Made by a program: the position numbers and the translations under genes. The notes beneath the pieces are model-generated. The model was given only the letters and a program-made list of their open reading frames with translations. It was not told where the DNA came from and ran no database searches. A stretch of DNA of 64,000 bases from Sandaracinobacteroides sayramensis (lineage in GTDB: Bacteria; Pseudomonadota; Alphaproteobacteria; Sphingomonadales; Sphingomonadaceae): NCBI RefSeq assembly GCF_022014495.1, contig NZ_JAKLSQ010000003.1, positions 1 to 64,000 on the forward strand. The letters run 5' to 3'. Numbering within the stretch: the stretch's first letter is position 1; the number at the start of each line of letters is the position of its first letter. Below are positions 43,965 to 55,139 of the stretch, piece after piece.

Positions 43965-44351
43965 CTACCAGTAACGCAGCGCCCATATCTGGAGCGCGAT
44001 GAATGTGCCGATAATGGCCCAAAGGGCGATGATGATCGCCGCCCCAAGCCGGCTGACCGGACGCTGGACCGCCACGTCCGCCGCATCGCGGAATTCCGCC
44101 ATCAGCGGCTTGGGCACCAGCATCACGGCGATCGCCAGCCCGATCGGCACCAGGATCAATTCGTCCAGAAGGCCCAGTATCGGCACGAAGTCCGGGATGA
44201 AGTCGATCGGGGAAAGGGCGTAGGCGGCGATCAGCCCGCCCACCAGCTTCGCGGCAAGTGGCGTGCGCGGATCGCGCGCGGCGATCCACAGCATATGCGC
44301 ATCCCGCCGGAGGCGGTGGGAGGTTCGTTTGGCCCAACTGACAAGACCCAT
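43965..44351 (-). CDS. DUF1232 (YkvA family) membrane protein
   Basis: 128 residues. The DUF1232 core is KLVGGLIAAYALSPIDFIPD followed by FVPILGLLDELILVPIGLAIAV, with a further C-terminal membrane helix AAIIIALWAIIGTFIALQIW. Function of the family is unknown. Its start faces the epimerase gene 38 bp away. Confidence 0.9.
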   Translation of the reverse strand: MGLVSWAKRTSHRLRRDAHMLWIAARDPRTPLAAKLVGGLIAAYALSPIDFIPDFVPILGLLDELILVPIGLAIAVMLVPKPLMAEFRDAADVAVQRPVSRLGAAIIIALWAIIGTFIALQIWALRYW

Positions 44352-44389
44352 GGCTTCTCCCTAGCGGCGCCGGCGTCCGGGCGCTAGGC

Positions 44390-45379
44390 ATGGAGGCCAT
44401 GCGGGAGTTGATTGCGCGCATCGAGCGCTGGGAAACGGCCAGACCCTTCGTGATTGCGCGGGGCGCGAAACACCATGTGGACGTGGTCGTGGCGGAAATC
44501 CGCGACGGCGCGCTGCTGGGGAGAGGCGAGGGGACGCCCATCTATTATAAGGGCGACACGCCGGAGCTGGCGCTTGCCGCCTTGCAGGCGATGGCCGGTG
44601 CGATCGCCGACGGCACGGGCCGCGTGCAGCTGCTGGATTTGATGCCTCCGGGCGCTGCGCGCAACGCTCTCGATTCGGCGCTTTGGGATCTGGAAGCGAA
44701 ACAGGCGGGAAAACGTCTCTGGGAGCTGGCCGGGCTTCCGGCGCCGAAGCCGTTGTTGACGGCCTACACCATCAGCCTGGGCGAGCCGGGCGAAATGGCC
44801 GATGCCGCCCGTGAGGCCTCTGGGCGGGAGTTGCTGAAGCTGAAGCTGGGAGGCGAAGGCGATGTGGAGCGGATAGCCGCCGTCCGCTCTGCCGCGCCGG
44901 ATGTGAGGCTTATAGCTGATGCGAATGAATCATGGAATAATATTGATATTGAAAAGATATGTTCTGAAATTCTGCCTTATCGCGTGGAGTTGGTGGAACA
45001 GCCCTTGCCCGCCGGGCGGGATGGCGATCTCCGACATTTGAGCCCAGCGATTCCCTTGGCGGCCGACGAAAGCCTGCAAAGCCGGGCCGAACTGGGGGAG
45101 GTGGTCGGCCGCTATCGCTTCATCAATGTGAAGCTGGACAAGTGCGGCGGCCTGACGGAGGCGCTGGCCCTTTCGCATGCGGCGCGGCTGCGCGGACTGG
45201 GGCAGTTGACGGGGTGCATGCTTTCAACCTCGCTGGGGGTGGCGCCGGCCTTTGTGGCAGCCTCGCAAGGGCATTATGCCGATCTCGACGGGCCGTTGCT
45301 GCTGGCGAGGGATCGGCCGCACGGCCTTTGCTTCCATGGCAGCGATGTCGATCCGCCGGAGGTTGCACTCTGGGGCTGA
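44390..45379 (+). CDS. dgcA: dipeptide epimerase-like / N-acetyl-glutamate racemase-like enolase superfamily enzyme
   Basis: 329 residues of the mandelate-racemase-like branch of the enolase superfamily. Catalytic Lys pair in ELLKLKLGGEGD, metal ligands in LIADANESW (Asp), VELVEQPLP (Glu), LAADESLQSR (Asp) and the second general base in FINVKLDKCGG (Lys). The short 20s-loop form fits L-Ala-D/L-Glu epimerases and the DgcA type of N-acetyl-D-Glu racemase; the choice between these two activities is not settled by sequence. ATG 44390 and 44399 are both possible. Confidence 0.85.
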   Translation: MEAMRELIARIERWETARPFVIARGAKHHVDVVVAEIRDGALLGRGEGTPIYYKGDTPELALAALQAMAGAIADGTGRVQLLDLMPPGAARNALDSALWDLEAKQAGKRLWELAGLPAPKPLLTAYTISLGEPGEMADAAREASGRELLKLKLGGEGDVERIAAVRSAAPDVRLIADANESWNNIDIEKICSEILPYRVELVEQPLPAGRDGDLRHLSPAIPLAADESLQSRAELGEVVGRYRFINVKLDKCGGLTEALALSHAARLRGLGQLTGCMLSTSLGVAPAFVAASQGHYADLDGPLLLARDRPHGLCFHGSDVDPPEVALWG

Positions 45380-46717
<1,338 letters not shown>

Positions 46718-46877
46718 GTTGACCCCAAGGCACGAGAGCAGAAAATCTTCATATTTTAGTTTAACTAAAAGTTATTCAATAAAATCAATTTATTGATTTA
46801 GTTTATTTGATCCAAATATCCGAATTTGATGACGAGCGCGCAGCAATCCGTGCTCATGGGTTTTCGGAAAAGGAAAT

Positions 46878-46907
46878 GGGCCCGGCGGACAGGGATCGCC
46901 GGGCCCG
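46878..46907. terminator. bidirectional terminator between eno and the exported protein gene
   Basis: GGGCCCGGCG (46878-46887) pairs with CGCCGGGCCC (46898-46907) and is followed by AATTTTATTG on the plus side and by T-rich ATTTCCTTTTC on the minus side. It serves the convergent genes on both sides. The AT-rich 46740-46805 stretch before it holds TTTTAGTTTAACTAAAA. Confidence 0.8.
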
Positions 46908-46944
46908 AATTTTATTGTTGGTTACTCAGGGTTGGAAGGTGCGC

Positions 46945-47229
46945 TCAGGCTGCGACCGATTGCCTGCGCGCAGCAACACCGACCAGGCAGATTCCCGTGA
47001 TCAGCATTGCCATTGTGCCGAGTTCCGGCACTGGCGACATTTGCTTGCCGCTCTTGCTGTTAACGGCCGTTGTTTCGACCGATTGTTGAGCCGCCTGATA
47101 GGTGACGGTCTGGTATTGGGCCTGGTTGCCGGCCGCCAGGTCTGACGCCTGGATCTGAGCGGCAGCCAAAGGAACATTGGCCAAGAAGAGAGCGACGGCG
47201 GCGCCTGCCTTAACAGCTTGAATGAACAT
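46945..47229 (-). CDS. small exported protein with a PEP-CTERM-like tail
   Basis: 94 residues. Signal peptide FIQAVKAGAAVALFLANVPLAAA, an Ala/Gln-rich middle, and a C-terminal VPELGTMAMLITGICLVGVAARRQS, which matches the exosortase sorting pattern (Pro-Glu-x motif, membrane helix, Arg cluster). Function unknown. The following 47230-47658 spacer is AT-rich, holds its promoter, and shows no other gene. Confidence 0.75.
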   Translation of the reverse strand: MFIQAVKAGAAVALFLANVPLAAAQIQASDLAAGNQAQYQTVTYQAAQQSVETTAVNSKSGKQMSPVPELGTMAMLITGICLVGVAARRQSVAA

Positions 47230-47658
47230 GGCGTTATCTCCGTTCTCGCGGGGCGACCCTTATTATCTTTCGCCCTCGCCACCTCTTCTAGCGGATGATG
47301 AACGGACGTTAAAGATATGAAATTGCATATTTACACTGGTTGACGTTTGGCGGTTTTTTGTGGTGCAAATATGCAACATATTAAAATTAATATATTAAAA
47401 ACAATGTAATATGATCAATTGTGAATGTTAATCTTCTCATTTTGGATGAGCTTTCCTTTGGCCGGGTTGGTTAACTTTTTGTTGCCATGGGCTCCGGTTG
47501 GAAAATTATGTCTCATGAAATGCCGTTTGTGCGAATCGAGTCGCTTCTCTTTTTGAAGCCTCTTTTGCTCCATTCCGGACGAATCCGCCGGCCCGAGTTG
47601 TGGGGCAGCTTGGCAGCCATGCCCTTGACGAGGAAGGGCGCCCGTGATTCTGTGGGCC
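47230..47658. other. AT-rich intergenic region
   Basis: This 430-bp divergent spacer between the exported protein gene and ftsB is markedly AT-rich around 47320-47430. I see no gene, RNA or repeat in it; promoters for both sides are expected here. Confidence 0.4.
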
Positions 47659-47985
47659 ATGCAACCCGTGGCCCTTCTGGATTTGATGAAACGCGCAGCG
47701 CTTCCGGCGCTGTGCCTGCTCATCATTCTCTATTTCGGGACACATGCTCTGGTGGGCACCTCCGGTTATCTGGCGCTCGACGATATCCGCCAGGATCGCG
47801 CCGAGCTCGAAGCGCGCAAGCTCGTGCTCGAGAAACGCCGCGCGGCGCTGGAGCGGGATATCGCCCTTCTCGATCCGAAGGGGGCTGACCCCGATTATGC
47901 CGATGAACTGGTCAGGCGCCATCTGGGCGTGATCCGCCCGGACGAAGTGATCGTGCCGATCCAGCCGCAAACAGGCGGCAAGTAG
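47659..47985 (+). CDS. ftsB: septum formation initiator FtsB/DivIC-like
   Basis: 108 residues: N-terminal membrane helix (ALPALCLLIILYFGTHALVG), a coiled coil DIRQDRAELEARKLVLEKRRAALERDIALL (quoted in part), then the family's ADPDYADELVRRHLGVIRPDEVIVP. It is the small single-span divisome linker. A GTG at 47644 would add five residues; ATG 47659 is preferred. The location after eno supports the call. Confidence 0.85.
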   Translation: MQPVALLDLMKRAALPALCLLIILYFGTHALVGTSGYLALDDIRQDRAELEARKLVLEKRRAALERDIALLDPKGADPDYADELVRRHLGVIRPDEVIVPIQPQTGGK

Positions 47986-48192
47986 AACGCCGCTTCATCG
48001 CCTTACCGCGAGGTCGCCGGGGGAGGCCGCAGTGGCGGGTTCCGCGATTGCCTGACAATCAATTCTGTCGACCGACGTTTCCGCGAGGTGGCGGTTGAAA
48101 GTTGATGCGCTCCGGCTAGAACGGGCTCGGACGAGGTTGAAGACGCCGGCCGGCCGGTGGGGCTTCATCGCACAGTATGAAGGGAAAGCGTC

Positions 48193-49248
48193 TTGGCAAA
48201 GGCGAGCGTGGCGAGCACGCGGCGCGGGAGCGCTGGCAAAGGGGGCCTGGAAAAGCTTCCGAACATCGGGCGGCACTCGGCCTCGCAAGAGGAGTATCGC
48301 GACTTCTATCAGATGATGCTACTGATCCGCCGCTTCGAGGAGAAGGCCGGACAGCTTTACGGCATGGGGCTGATCGGCGGTTTCTGTCACCTGTATATCG
48401 GCCAGGAGGCCGTGGTGACCGGCCTGCAGGCCGCCATCACCCCCGGCAAGGACAGTGTGGTGACCGGCTATCGCGACCATGGCCATATGCTCGCCTGCCA
48501 TATCGACCCGAAGGTGATCATGGCCGAACTGACGGGGCGCGCCGCCGGAATCAGCCGCGGGAAGGGCGGCTCGATGCACATGTTCTCGGTGGAGCAGGGC
48601 TTCTTCGGCGGCCATGGGATCGTCGGCGCGCAGGTGCCGATCGGCGCCGGCCTTGCCTTCGCGCACAAATATAAGGGCGATGGCGGCGTTTCCCTTGCCT
48701 ATTTCGGCGATGGCGCCGCCAACCAGGGGCAGGTCTATGAGGCCTTCAACATGGCCGAGTTGTGGAAGCTGCCGGTGATCTTCGTGATCGAGAACAACCA
48801 ATATGCCATGGGCACCTCGGTGAACCGGGCTTCCGCCGAGGACCAGCTTTATCGCCGGGGCGAAAGCTTCCGCATCGAAGGGTTGCAGGTGGACGGGATG
48901 GACGTGCTCGCCGTTCGCGACGCGGCGACCGTCGCCCTGGACTGGGTGAAGAGCGGGCGCGGGCCGATCCTTCTGGAAATGAAGACCTATCGCTATCGTG
49001 GCCACTCCATGTCGGACCCGGCGAAGTATCGCTCGCGCGAGGAAGTGCAGTCGGTCCGGGAGAATCGCGATCCCATCGAGCATGCGAAGCGGGAAATGCT
49101 GGAACTGGGCTTCGCGGACGAGGCCTGGTTCAAGGAAGTCGAAAAGCAGGTGAAGGCGCAGGTGGCCGAGGCGGCCGACTTCGCGGAGCAGGCGCCCGAG
49201 CCGGAAGCCGGCGAACTCTACACCGACGTTCTGGTGGGGAATTACTGA
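48193..49248 (+). CDS. pdhA: pyruvate dehydrogenase E1 component, alpha subunit
   Basis: 351 residues. ThDP-binding [20 protein letters not shown]...PVIFVIENN, phosphorylation-loop-like [15 protein letters not shown], and [20 protein letters not shown] are those of the alphaproteobacterial E1-alpha. The start is a TTG (48193) with AAGGGAAAGC just before; no in-frame ATG gives the complete N-terminus. Its stop overlaps the next start by one base (TGATG). Confidence 0.96.
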   Translation: MAKASVASTRRGSAGKGGLEKLPNIGRHSASQEEYRDFYQMMLLIRRFEEKAGQLYGMGLIGGFCHLYIGQEAVVTGLQAAITPGKDSVVTGYRDHGHMLACHIDPKVIMAELTGRAAGISRGKGGSMHMFSVEQGFFGGHGIVGAQVPIGAGLAFAHKYKGDGGVSLAYFGDGAANQGQVYEAFNMAELWKLPVIFVIENNQYAMGTSVNRASAEDQLYRRGESFRIEGLQVDGMDVLAVRDAATVALDWVKSGRGPILLEMKTYRYRGHSMSDPAKYRSREEVQSVRENRDPIEHAKREMLELGFADEAWFKEVEKQVKAQVAEAADFAEQAPEPEAGELYTDVLVGNY

Positions 49249-50633
49249 TGGAGATCAAACTGCCCGCCATGTCCCCGACGATGGAGGAGGGGACGCTTGC
49301 GAACTGGCTGGTGAAGCCCGGCGACGAGGTGAAGCCCGGACAGGTGATCGCCGAGATCGAGACCGACAAGGCGACTATGGAACTGGAAGCCGATGAGGGC
49401 GGAACGGTCGTCAGCCTGGAAGTGGCCGCCGGCACCGATGGGGTGAAGGTGGGAACGCTGATCGCGGTGATCGCCGGCGAAGGCGAAGAGGTGGCGGCGA
49501 GGCCGGCCGCAGCGCCGCCGGCCGCGAAGGCCGAGCCTGAGCCGGCGCCGACTCCTGAACCGGAACCATCTTCCAAGCCGGAGGCCGGGGCAGAAGCTCG
49601 GCCAGAGGCGCCGAAGCCGGTGGAGCTGACCCCGGCGACCGTGGCGGCCTTCTCGGGCGCGACTCGCAAGCAGACGGTGCGCGAAGCGCTTCGCGACGCC
49701 ATGGCCGAGGAAATGCGCGCCGACGAAACGGTGTTCGTGATGGGCGAGGAAGTCGCCCAGTATCAGGGCGCCTACAAGGTAACGCAGGGCCTGCTGGACG
49801 AGTTCGGCGACAAGCGGGTGGTGGACACGCCGATCACCGAATATGGCTTTGCGGGGCTGGGCGTGGGCGCGGCGATGGGCGGCCTGAAGCCCATCGTGGA
49901 GTTCATGACCTTCAACTTCGCCATGCAGGCGATCGACCACATCATCAATTCCGCCGCCAAGACCAACTATATGTCGGGCGGGCAGATGCGCTGCCCCATC
50001 GTCTTTCGCGGGCCGAACGGCGCCGCCAGCCGGGTGGCGGCGCAGCACAGCCAGAATTACGCGCCCTGGTATGCCAATGTGCCGGGCCTGCTGGTGATCG
50101 CGCCTTATGACGCGGCGGATGCCAAGGGCCTGCTGAAAAGCGCCATCCGCTCGCCGGATCCGGTTGTGTTCCTGGAGAATGAGCTTCTCTACGGCCACAG
50201 CTTCGAGGTGCCCGAGGGCGAGCATGTGGTGCCGATCGGCAAGGCGCGCCTCTATCGCGAAGGCAGCCATGTCACGCTGGTGTCCTACTCCATCGGCGTG
50301 GGGGTGGCGCTGGAAGCGGCGGCGCAACTGGCCGCCGACGGCATCGAATGCGAGGTGCTGGACCTGCGCACCCTTCGTCCGCTGGACGAGGCGGCGGTGC
50401 TGGCGTCGCTGAAGAAGACAAATCGCATGGTGGTGGTGGAGGAGGGCTGGCCGGTGTGCAGCATCTCCAGCGAGATCATCGCCATCGCCATGGAAAAGGG
50501 CTTCGACGACCTGGATGCGCCGGTGCTGCGCGTCACCAACAAGGACGTGCCCTTGCCCTATGCCAATAATCTGGAAAAGCTCGCTCTGGTGAAGGCGGCC
50601 GATGTGGTTGCCGCCGTCCGCTCGATCGTCTGA
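49248..50633 (+). CDS. pdhB: pyruvate dehydrogenase E1 beta subunit with N-terminal lipoyl domain
   Basis: 461 residues. Residues ~1-80 are a lipoyl domain (lipoyl Lys41 in [12 protein letters not shown]), followed by an Ala/Pro/Glu linker (~83-125), then the E1-beta transketolase fold ([64 protein letters not shown]). A lipoylated E1-beta is characteristic of alphaproteobacteria. ATG at 49248 is chosen; an in-frame upstream extension is only the pdhA gene read in another frame. Confidence 0.97.
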   Translation: MEIKLPAMSPTMEEGTLANWLVKPGDEVKPGQVIAEIETDKATMELEADEGGTVVSLEVAAGTDGVKVGTLIAVIAGEGEEVAARPAAAPPAAKAEPEPAPTPEPEPSSKPEAGAEARPEAPKPVELTPATVAAFSGATRKQTVREALRDAMAEEMRADETVFVMGEEVAQYQGAYKVTQGLLDEFGDKRVVDTPITEYGFAGLGVGAAMGGLKPIVEFMTFNFAMQAIDHIINSAAKTNYMSGGQMRCPIVFRGPNGAASRVAAQHSQNYAPWYANVPGLLVIAPYDAADAKGLLKSAIRSPDPVVFLENELLYGHSFEVPEGEHVVPIGKARLYREGSHVTLVSYSIGVGVALEAAAQLAADGIECEVLDLRTLRPLDEAAVLASLKKTNRMVVVEEGWPVCSISSEIIAIAMEKGFDDLDAPVLRVTNKDVPLPYANNLEKLALVKAADVVAAVRSIV

Positions 50634-50642
50634 GGAGGCGAA

Positions 50643-51941
50643 ATGGCCATTGATATTACCATGCCGGCGCTTTCGCCCACGATGGAGACGGGCACGCTTG
50701 CCAAGTGGCACATCAAGCCCGGAGACAAGGTGAAAGCCGGCGACGTGATCGCCGAGATCGAGACCGACAAGGCCACCATGGAAGTGGAAGCCGTGGACGA
50801 AGGCGTGGTCACCGAGATTCTGGTTCCGGAAGGAACGGAGGATGTGAAGGTGAATGCGGTGATCGCGCGGCTGGCCGGCGAAGATGAGGATGTGAAGCCG
50901 GCGGCGGCCCCGAAAGCGGCGACCGACGCGCCCGCTGCTCAGGCTGCGCCCGAACCGGCCGCCAGGCCGGCGGCCGAAACCGCCCCGGTCGCCCCCGCGC
51001 CAGTTCCCGCCGCGGTTCAGGCCGCCCCCCGTTCGGGCGAGCGGCAGATCGCCAGCCCGCTTGCGCGCCGGGTGGCGCAACTGGCGGGTGTCGATCTGGC
51101 GAACGTGAAGGGCACAGGGCCGCATGGCCGGATCGTGAAGGCCGATGTGGAAGCCGCGGCCGGCAAGGCGCCGGCGCCACAACCCGCCGTCAGCATCGCC
51201 CCCGCCAGCACTCCGCCGGCAGCGGCCAGCGCGCCGCTTGCGCCGACCGATGTGCCGTTCGAGCCGGTCAAGCTTTCGAACATGCGCAAGACGATCGCCC
51301 GCCGCCTGACCGAATCGAAGCAGACGGTGCCGCATTTCTATCTGACGGTGGATGTGAGGCTGGATGCGCTGCTGAAACTGCGGACGGAACTGAACAAGGC
51401 GCTGGAACTGCAAGGCATCAAGCTGTCCGTCAACGACATGCTGGTGAAGGCCGAAGGGCTGGCGCTGGCGCAGGTGCCGGACGCGAACGTCAGCTTCGCG
51501 GGCGACCATCTGCGCAAGTTCAGCCGGGCCGATGTCTCCGTTGCCGTTGCCATCCCGGGCGGCCTCATCACCCCCGTGATCCGCGACGCCGCCAACAAGC
51601 GGCTGAGCCAGATCGCCACCGAGATGAAGGATCTTGCCGCGCGGGCTAAGGAAGGGAAGCTGCAACCGCCCGAGTATACCGGCGGCACCGCGAGCATCTC
51701 CAACCTCGGCATGTTCGGAATCAAGCAGTTCGACGCGGTCATCAATCCGCCGGAAGGGCTGATCCTGGCCGTGGGGACGGGCGAGAAGCGGCCCTATGTC
51801 GTGGACGATGCGCTGGCGATCGCCACCGTGATGAGCGCGACGGGCAGCTTCGACCATCGCGCCATCGACGGCGCGGTGGGCGCGGAGTTCATGAGCGCCT
51901 TCAAGGCGCTGGTGGAGAACCCCCTTGGTATGCTGGCTTGA
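50643..51941 (+). CDS. pdhC: dihydrolipoamide acetyltransferase (E2)
   Basis: 432 residues. One lipoyl domain (Lys43 in [12 protein letters not shown]), an Ala/Pro linker, a peripheral-subunit-binding domain ([34 protein letters not shown]) and the catalytic domain ending in [18 protein letters not shown] with the active His. Transfers acetyl to CoA in the pyruvate dehydrogenase core. Ten bp after pdhB. Confidence 0.97.
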   Translation: MAIDITMPALSPTMETGTLAKWHIKPGDKVKAGDVIAEIETDKATMEVEAVDEGVVTEILVPEGTEDVKVNAVIARLAGEDEDVKPAAAPKAATDAPAAQAAPEPAARPAAETAPVAPAPVPAAVQAAPRSGERQIASPLARRVAQLAGVDLANVKGTGPHGRIVKADVEAAAGKAPAPQPAVSIAPASTPPAAASAPLAPTDVPFEPVKLSNMRKTIARRLTESKQTVPHFYLTVDVRLDALLKLRTELNKALELQGIKLSVNDMLVKAEGLALAQVPDANVSFAGDHLRKFSRADVSVAVAIPGGLITPVIRDAANKRLSQIATEMKDLAARAKEGKLQPPEYTGGTASISNLGMFGIKQFDAVINPPEGLILAVGTGEKRPYVVDDALAIATVMSATGSFDHRAIDGAVGAEFMSAFKALVENPLGMLA

Positions 51942-52588
51942 CGGGATCGGTATCCCTTTCAAATCTCATACTGATCGTTGGGATCGTTGCCGGGCTGGCT
52001 TTGATCCTGGGCGCGGGGCTGCGCCCGCTTCTGGAGGATCTGCTCGACAGGTTGAGCCGGCGCTTGCGGATCGAGGTGCGCGACGACCGCAAGCTGGTGC
52101 TCTATATTCCAGACGGCATCGACCTGCTGTGGCGCGGGGCACATCTGCAGCGCGTGGTGCAGCAGGAAGTGATCCTGGAGAACAACACGCAGGTGGTGTT
52201 CGACAATGTGCGGCTGCGGCTGCGCTTCAAGCCCTACAACGCCGCCGCCCTGGGCGAGAAGCTGTTGCTGGGCGCGGTGATCCTGCCCTCGCCGGAGGCC
52301 GAAGCGGTGCTGCTGCCCGACACGGCCGAGGGCGAGCGGATCATGCAGTTCAAATATATCTCGCCGCAATCCCGGGCCGAGATGCGCGTGTTCACCAATG
52401 TGGACGGTGAGATCGAGTTCGACACGCTGTGCGACAAGGAAGTCGTCGTGCGCCATACCGGCGTGATGTTCTCGGAAACCGCGCGCAATGTGATGCCGAC
52501 ATGGATGGCCGTGCTGAAGCCGGTCGTCCTTCCCTTTACGATCGTGGCCGTGTTGCGGCAGCGCCTGCGCAGGAGCAGACAGAAATGA
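51938..52588 (+). CDS. uncharacterised membrane-anchored protein within the pdh operon
   Basis: 216 residues, probable TTG start overlapping the pdhC stop (TTGA), and stop overlapping the lpdA start (ATGA). N-terminal membrane helix ([22 protein letters not shown]), a ~150-residue soluble domain with beta-rich stretches ([31 protein letters not shown]...), and a second hydrophobic stretch near the end ([20 protein letters not shown]). No known family. Its double overlap indicates it is translated with the complex, but the role is unknown. Confidence 0.75.
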   Translation: MTGSVSLSNLILIVGIVAGLALILGAGLRPLLEDLLDRLSRRLRIEVRDDRKLVLYIPDGIDLLWRGAHLQRVVQQEVILENNTQVVFDNVRLRLRFKPYNAAALGEKLLLGAVILPSPEAEAVLLPDTAEGERIMQFKYISPQSRAEMRVFTNVDGEIEFDTLCDKEVVVRHTGVMFSETARNVMPTWMAVLKPVVLPFTIVAVLRQRLRRSRQK

Positions 52589-53955
52589 GCGAGCAGTTCG
52601 ACCTGGTGATCATCGGCTCCGGCCCCGGCGGTTATGTCGCCGCGATCCGGGCCAGCCAATTGGGGCAGAAGGTGGCCATCGTCGAGCGCGAGCGGCTGGG
52701 GGGCATCTGCCTCAACTGGGGCTGCATTCCGACGAAGGCGCTGCTGCGCTCGTCCGAGATCAAACATTATCTGGACCATGCTTCCGCTTACGGGTTGAGC
52801 GCCGGCGCGGTGGGCTTCGATCTGGTGCAGGTGACCGAGCGCAGCCGCAAGGTTGCCAACCAGCTGAACGCCGGCGTGAAGGGGCTGATGAAGAAGAACA
52901 AGGTGACGGTGGTGGAGGGCGTCGCGACATTGGCGTCGGCAACCTCTGTGAAGGTCGGCGAGCGGACTCTGGTGGCGAAGAATGTGATCGTCGCGACCGG
53001 CGCCCGTGCCCGCGAACTGCCACATCTGAAGGCGGATGGCGAACGGGTGTGGACCTATCGCCATGCGCTGGTACCGCCCGCCATGCCGACCGAGCTTCTG
53101 GTGATCGGATCGGGGGCGATTGGGGTAGAGTTCGCCAGCTTCTACAACGATATGGGAGCGAAAGTTACCATCGTCGAGATGCTGGAGCGGATCCTGCCGG
53201 TCGAGGATGAGGAGGTGTCAGCCTTCGTTGAGAAGTCTTTGAAGAAACAGGGGATGGATATCCGCACCAAGGCTTCGGTCGAAAAGCTGGAAGTGAAGGC
53301 GGACGGGGTGACGGCGACCATCAACGGCGAGGCGCATCGCTTCAGCCATGTGATCGTCGCCATCGGCATCGCCCCCAACAGTGAGAATCTGGGGCTGGAA
53401 GCGCTGGGCGTGAAGCTGGACCGTGGCCATATCGTCACCGACGAATGGGGCCGCACCAATGTGCCGGGCCTCTGGGCGATCGGCGATGTGACGGGCGCCC
53501 CCTGGCTGGCGCACAAGGCGAGCCATGAAGGCATTGTGGCGGTGGAGAAGATCGCGGAAGCGCCGCACGCCCATCCCATGGACAAGTCCAACATTCCGGG
53601 CTGCACCTACAGCCGGCCGCAGGTGGCCTCCGTCGGCCTGACGGAGGCGAAGGCCAAGGCCGCCGGGCATGAAGTGAAGGTGGGCCGCTTCCCCTATATC
53701 GGCAACGGCAAGGCGATCGCGCTGGGCGAGACCGAGGGATTCATCAAAACGGTGTTCGACGCGAAGACCGGCGCGCTGCTGGGCGCGCATCTGGTGGGGG
53801 CCGAGGTGACGGAGCTGATCCAGGGCTATGTGATCGCCCGCCAGTGCGAGGCGACGGAGGCCGAACTGATGGCCACCATCTTCCCGCACCCGACCCTGTC
53901 CGAAATGATGCACGAAAGCGTGCTCGACGCTTATGGCCGGGTGATCCACATGTAG
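52585..53955 (+). CDS. lpdA: dihydrolipoyl dehydrogenase (E3)
   Basis: 456 residues. FAD-binding VIIGSGPGGYVAAIRASQLG, redox disulfide GGICLNWGCIPTKALL (Cys42, Cys47), NAD-binding LLVIGSGAIGVEFASFYNDMG, WAIGDVTGAPWLAHKASHEG, and the C-terminal HPTLSEMMHESVLDAYGR with the catalytic His-Glu. Re-oxidises lipoamide of the PDH complex. Confidence 0.98.
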   Translation: MSEQFDLVIIGSGPGGYVAAIRASQLGQKVAIVERERLGGICLNWGCIPTKALLRSSEIKHYLDHASAYGLSAGAVGFDLVQVTERSRKVANQLNAGVKGLMKKNKVTVVEGVATLASATSVKVGERTLVAKNVIVATGARARELPHLKADGERVWTYRHALVPPAMPTELLVIGSGAIGVEFASFYNDMGAKVTIVEMLERILPVEDEEVSAFVEKSLKKQGMDIRTKASVEKLEVKADGVTATINGEAHRFSHVIVAIGIAPNSENLGLEALGVKLDRGHIVTDEWGRTNVPGLWAIGDVTGAPWLAHKASHEGIVAVEKIAEAPHAHPMDKSNIPGCTYSRPQVASVGLTEAKAKAAGHEVKVGRFPYIGNGKAIALGETEGFIKTVFDAKTGALLGAHLVGAEVTELIQGYVIARQCEATEAELMATIFPHPTLSEMMHESVLDAYGRVIHM

Positions 53956-54005
53956 CACTGGAGGGGCAGGGCGCCCCTCCGCCACGACAGGCCGTCCTTC
54001 AAATT

Positions 54006-54039
54006 CCCCCTGCCTTCCCCAGATCGGGAAGGCAGGGGG
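54006..54039 (+). terminator. terminator after lpdA
   Basis: Perfect 14-bp arms CCCCCTGCCTTCCC (54006-54019) and GGGAAGGCAGGGGG (54026-54039) with a 6-nt loop, followed by TTTCCTTT. A typical Rho-independent terminator of the pdh operon. Confidence 0.9.
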
Positions 54040-54061
54040 TTTCCTTTAGGGAGATGAAGGC

Positions 54062-54244
54062 ATGAAACTGATCGAGAGGTTGAAGCTCCGCCACGCGCGT
54101 CTGGAGCATGAACTGGCCGTCGAACAGGCGCGGCGCCTGCCCGACGAGGAGCGAGTAGCCCGGTTGAAGAAACTGAAGCTGGCCGTGAAGGACCGGATGC
54201 AGGCGCTGCTGCCGAACCCGGGCCGGCATCCGCTGCCGGCCTGA
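54062..54244 (+). CDS. DUF465 (YdcH) family small coiled-coil protein
   Basis: 60 residues, nearly all one amphipathic helical pair: LKLRHARLEHELAVEQARRLPDEERVARLKKLKLAVKDRMQAL (quoted in part), the DUF465 pattern (K-R.H..LE.E...E...PD...I..LK..KL..KD). ATG with GGGAGATGAAGGC upstream. Function unknown. Confidence 0.75.
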   Translation: MKLIERLKLRHARLEHELAVEQARRLPDEERVARLKKLKLAVKDRMQALLPNPGRHPLPA

Positions 54245-54248
54245 GGCG

Positions 54249-54893
54249 TCAGAGATCGATGGCGACGGGCTTGAACTGGCCCGTCGCGCGGTCCAGGATT
54301 TTCAGTGCGCCTTCGCCGATATCGAAGATGACTCCGTGCAGTTGCAGCTGTCCGGCCTTTTCGGCGTTGGCGACGAACGGATAGCTGCCCAGATTCTCGA
54401 TACCCAGCCGCACATTGGCCTGTTCCAGCGCCCTTTGGGCATCGACATCGGGCGAGAGCGCGCAGGCGGCCTTCACCGCATCCCGGGCGGGGGCGATGAA
54501 TTCCATCCAGGCATGGACATGCTTGCCGGCGACCGGATTGTCGAAATCTCCGGCCAGCGCCGCGGCGATCCCGCCACAGCGCCCATGCCCGAAGACCACG
54601 ATATGCTCCACCTTGATGCCGGCAACGGCATATTCGACCGCCGCCGCGACGCTGGACTGGCCGGAAATGGCGGAGAAGGGCGGCACGAGATTGGCGATGT
54701 TCCTGAGCACGAATATCTGCCCGGGCGCGGCGTCGAACACGCGGGTCGGGTCGACGCGGCTGTCGGAGCAGGCGATTACCATCACCTTGGGCGACTGGCC
54801 CTGGGCAAGCTGGTCATAGCGTTCCCGCTGCTCGCGATAGGGGCCAAGGCGGAAGCGGCGATAGCCGTCGATCAGCACATCAAATTCGGACAT
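54249..54893 (-). CDS. beta-class carbonic anhydrase
   Basis: 214 residues from MSEFDVLIDG (an upstream ATG at 54905 adds four). Zn ligands and dyad: Cys42-x-Asp44-x-Arg46 in ACSDSRVDP, His103 and Cys106 in VFGHGRCGG. Also VLRNIANLVPP and SSVAAAVEYAV. Hydrates CO2 in the cytoplasm. Convergent with the DUF465 gene (4 bp between stops). Confidence 0.96.
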   Translation of the reverse strand: MSEFDVLIDGYRRFRLGPYREQRERYDQLAQGQSPKVMVIACSDSRVDPTRVFDAAPGQIFVLRNIANLVPPFSAISGQSSVAAAVEYAVAGIKVEHIVVFGHGRCGGIAAALAGDFDNPVAGKHVHAWMEFIAPARDAVKAACALSPDVDAQRALEQANVRLGIENLGSYPFVANAEKAGQLQLHGVIFDIGEGALKILDRATGQFKPVAIDL

Positions 54894-54999
54894 GCGCCGC
54901 CTCATGCCGGAGACATCGCTTGAGGGGAAGGGGCAATGGGGCGGCTCGAATCCGCGGGCGGCCGTTTTTGCCGGCCCCCTTCACCTTTTGCCAAATCCC

Positions 55000-55089
55000 G
55001 TCACCCCGGGCTTGACCCGGGGACCAGCTTTCTTCCTCAGGCGCTGTGGCGGCAGAAAAGCTGGACCCCGGGTCAAGCCCGGGGTGACG
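55000..55089. repeat. REP-like palindromic element
   Basis: Arms of 33 bp (55000-55032 and 55057-55089, one mismatch) around a 24-nt loop; the core is GTCACCCCGGGCTTGACCCG. A shorter relative is at 62695-62723, and both lie in flanks with shared GGGCGG-TCGAAT-type ends (54940 and 62656 regions). This type of palindrome is common in intergenic DNA of sphingomonads. Confidence 0.85.
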
Positions 55090-55139
55090 TCTGGTGCGAT
55101 TTGAATCGGCCCACTATTGGGAAAGGCTGAACCCTGCCC

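Noticed and set aside
49242-51962. A 906-codon open frame on the minus strand across pdhB and pdhC
   Set aside because: It mirrors two certain genes; long antisense frames are expected at this GC content and its His/Arg/Gly-rich translation matches no protein pattern.
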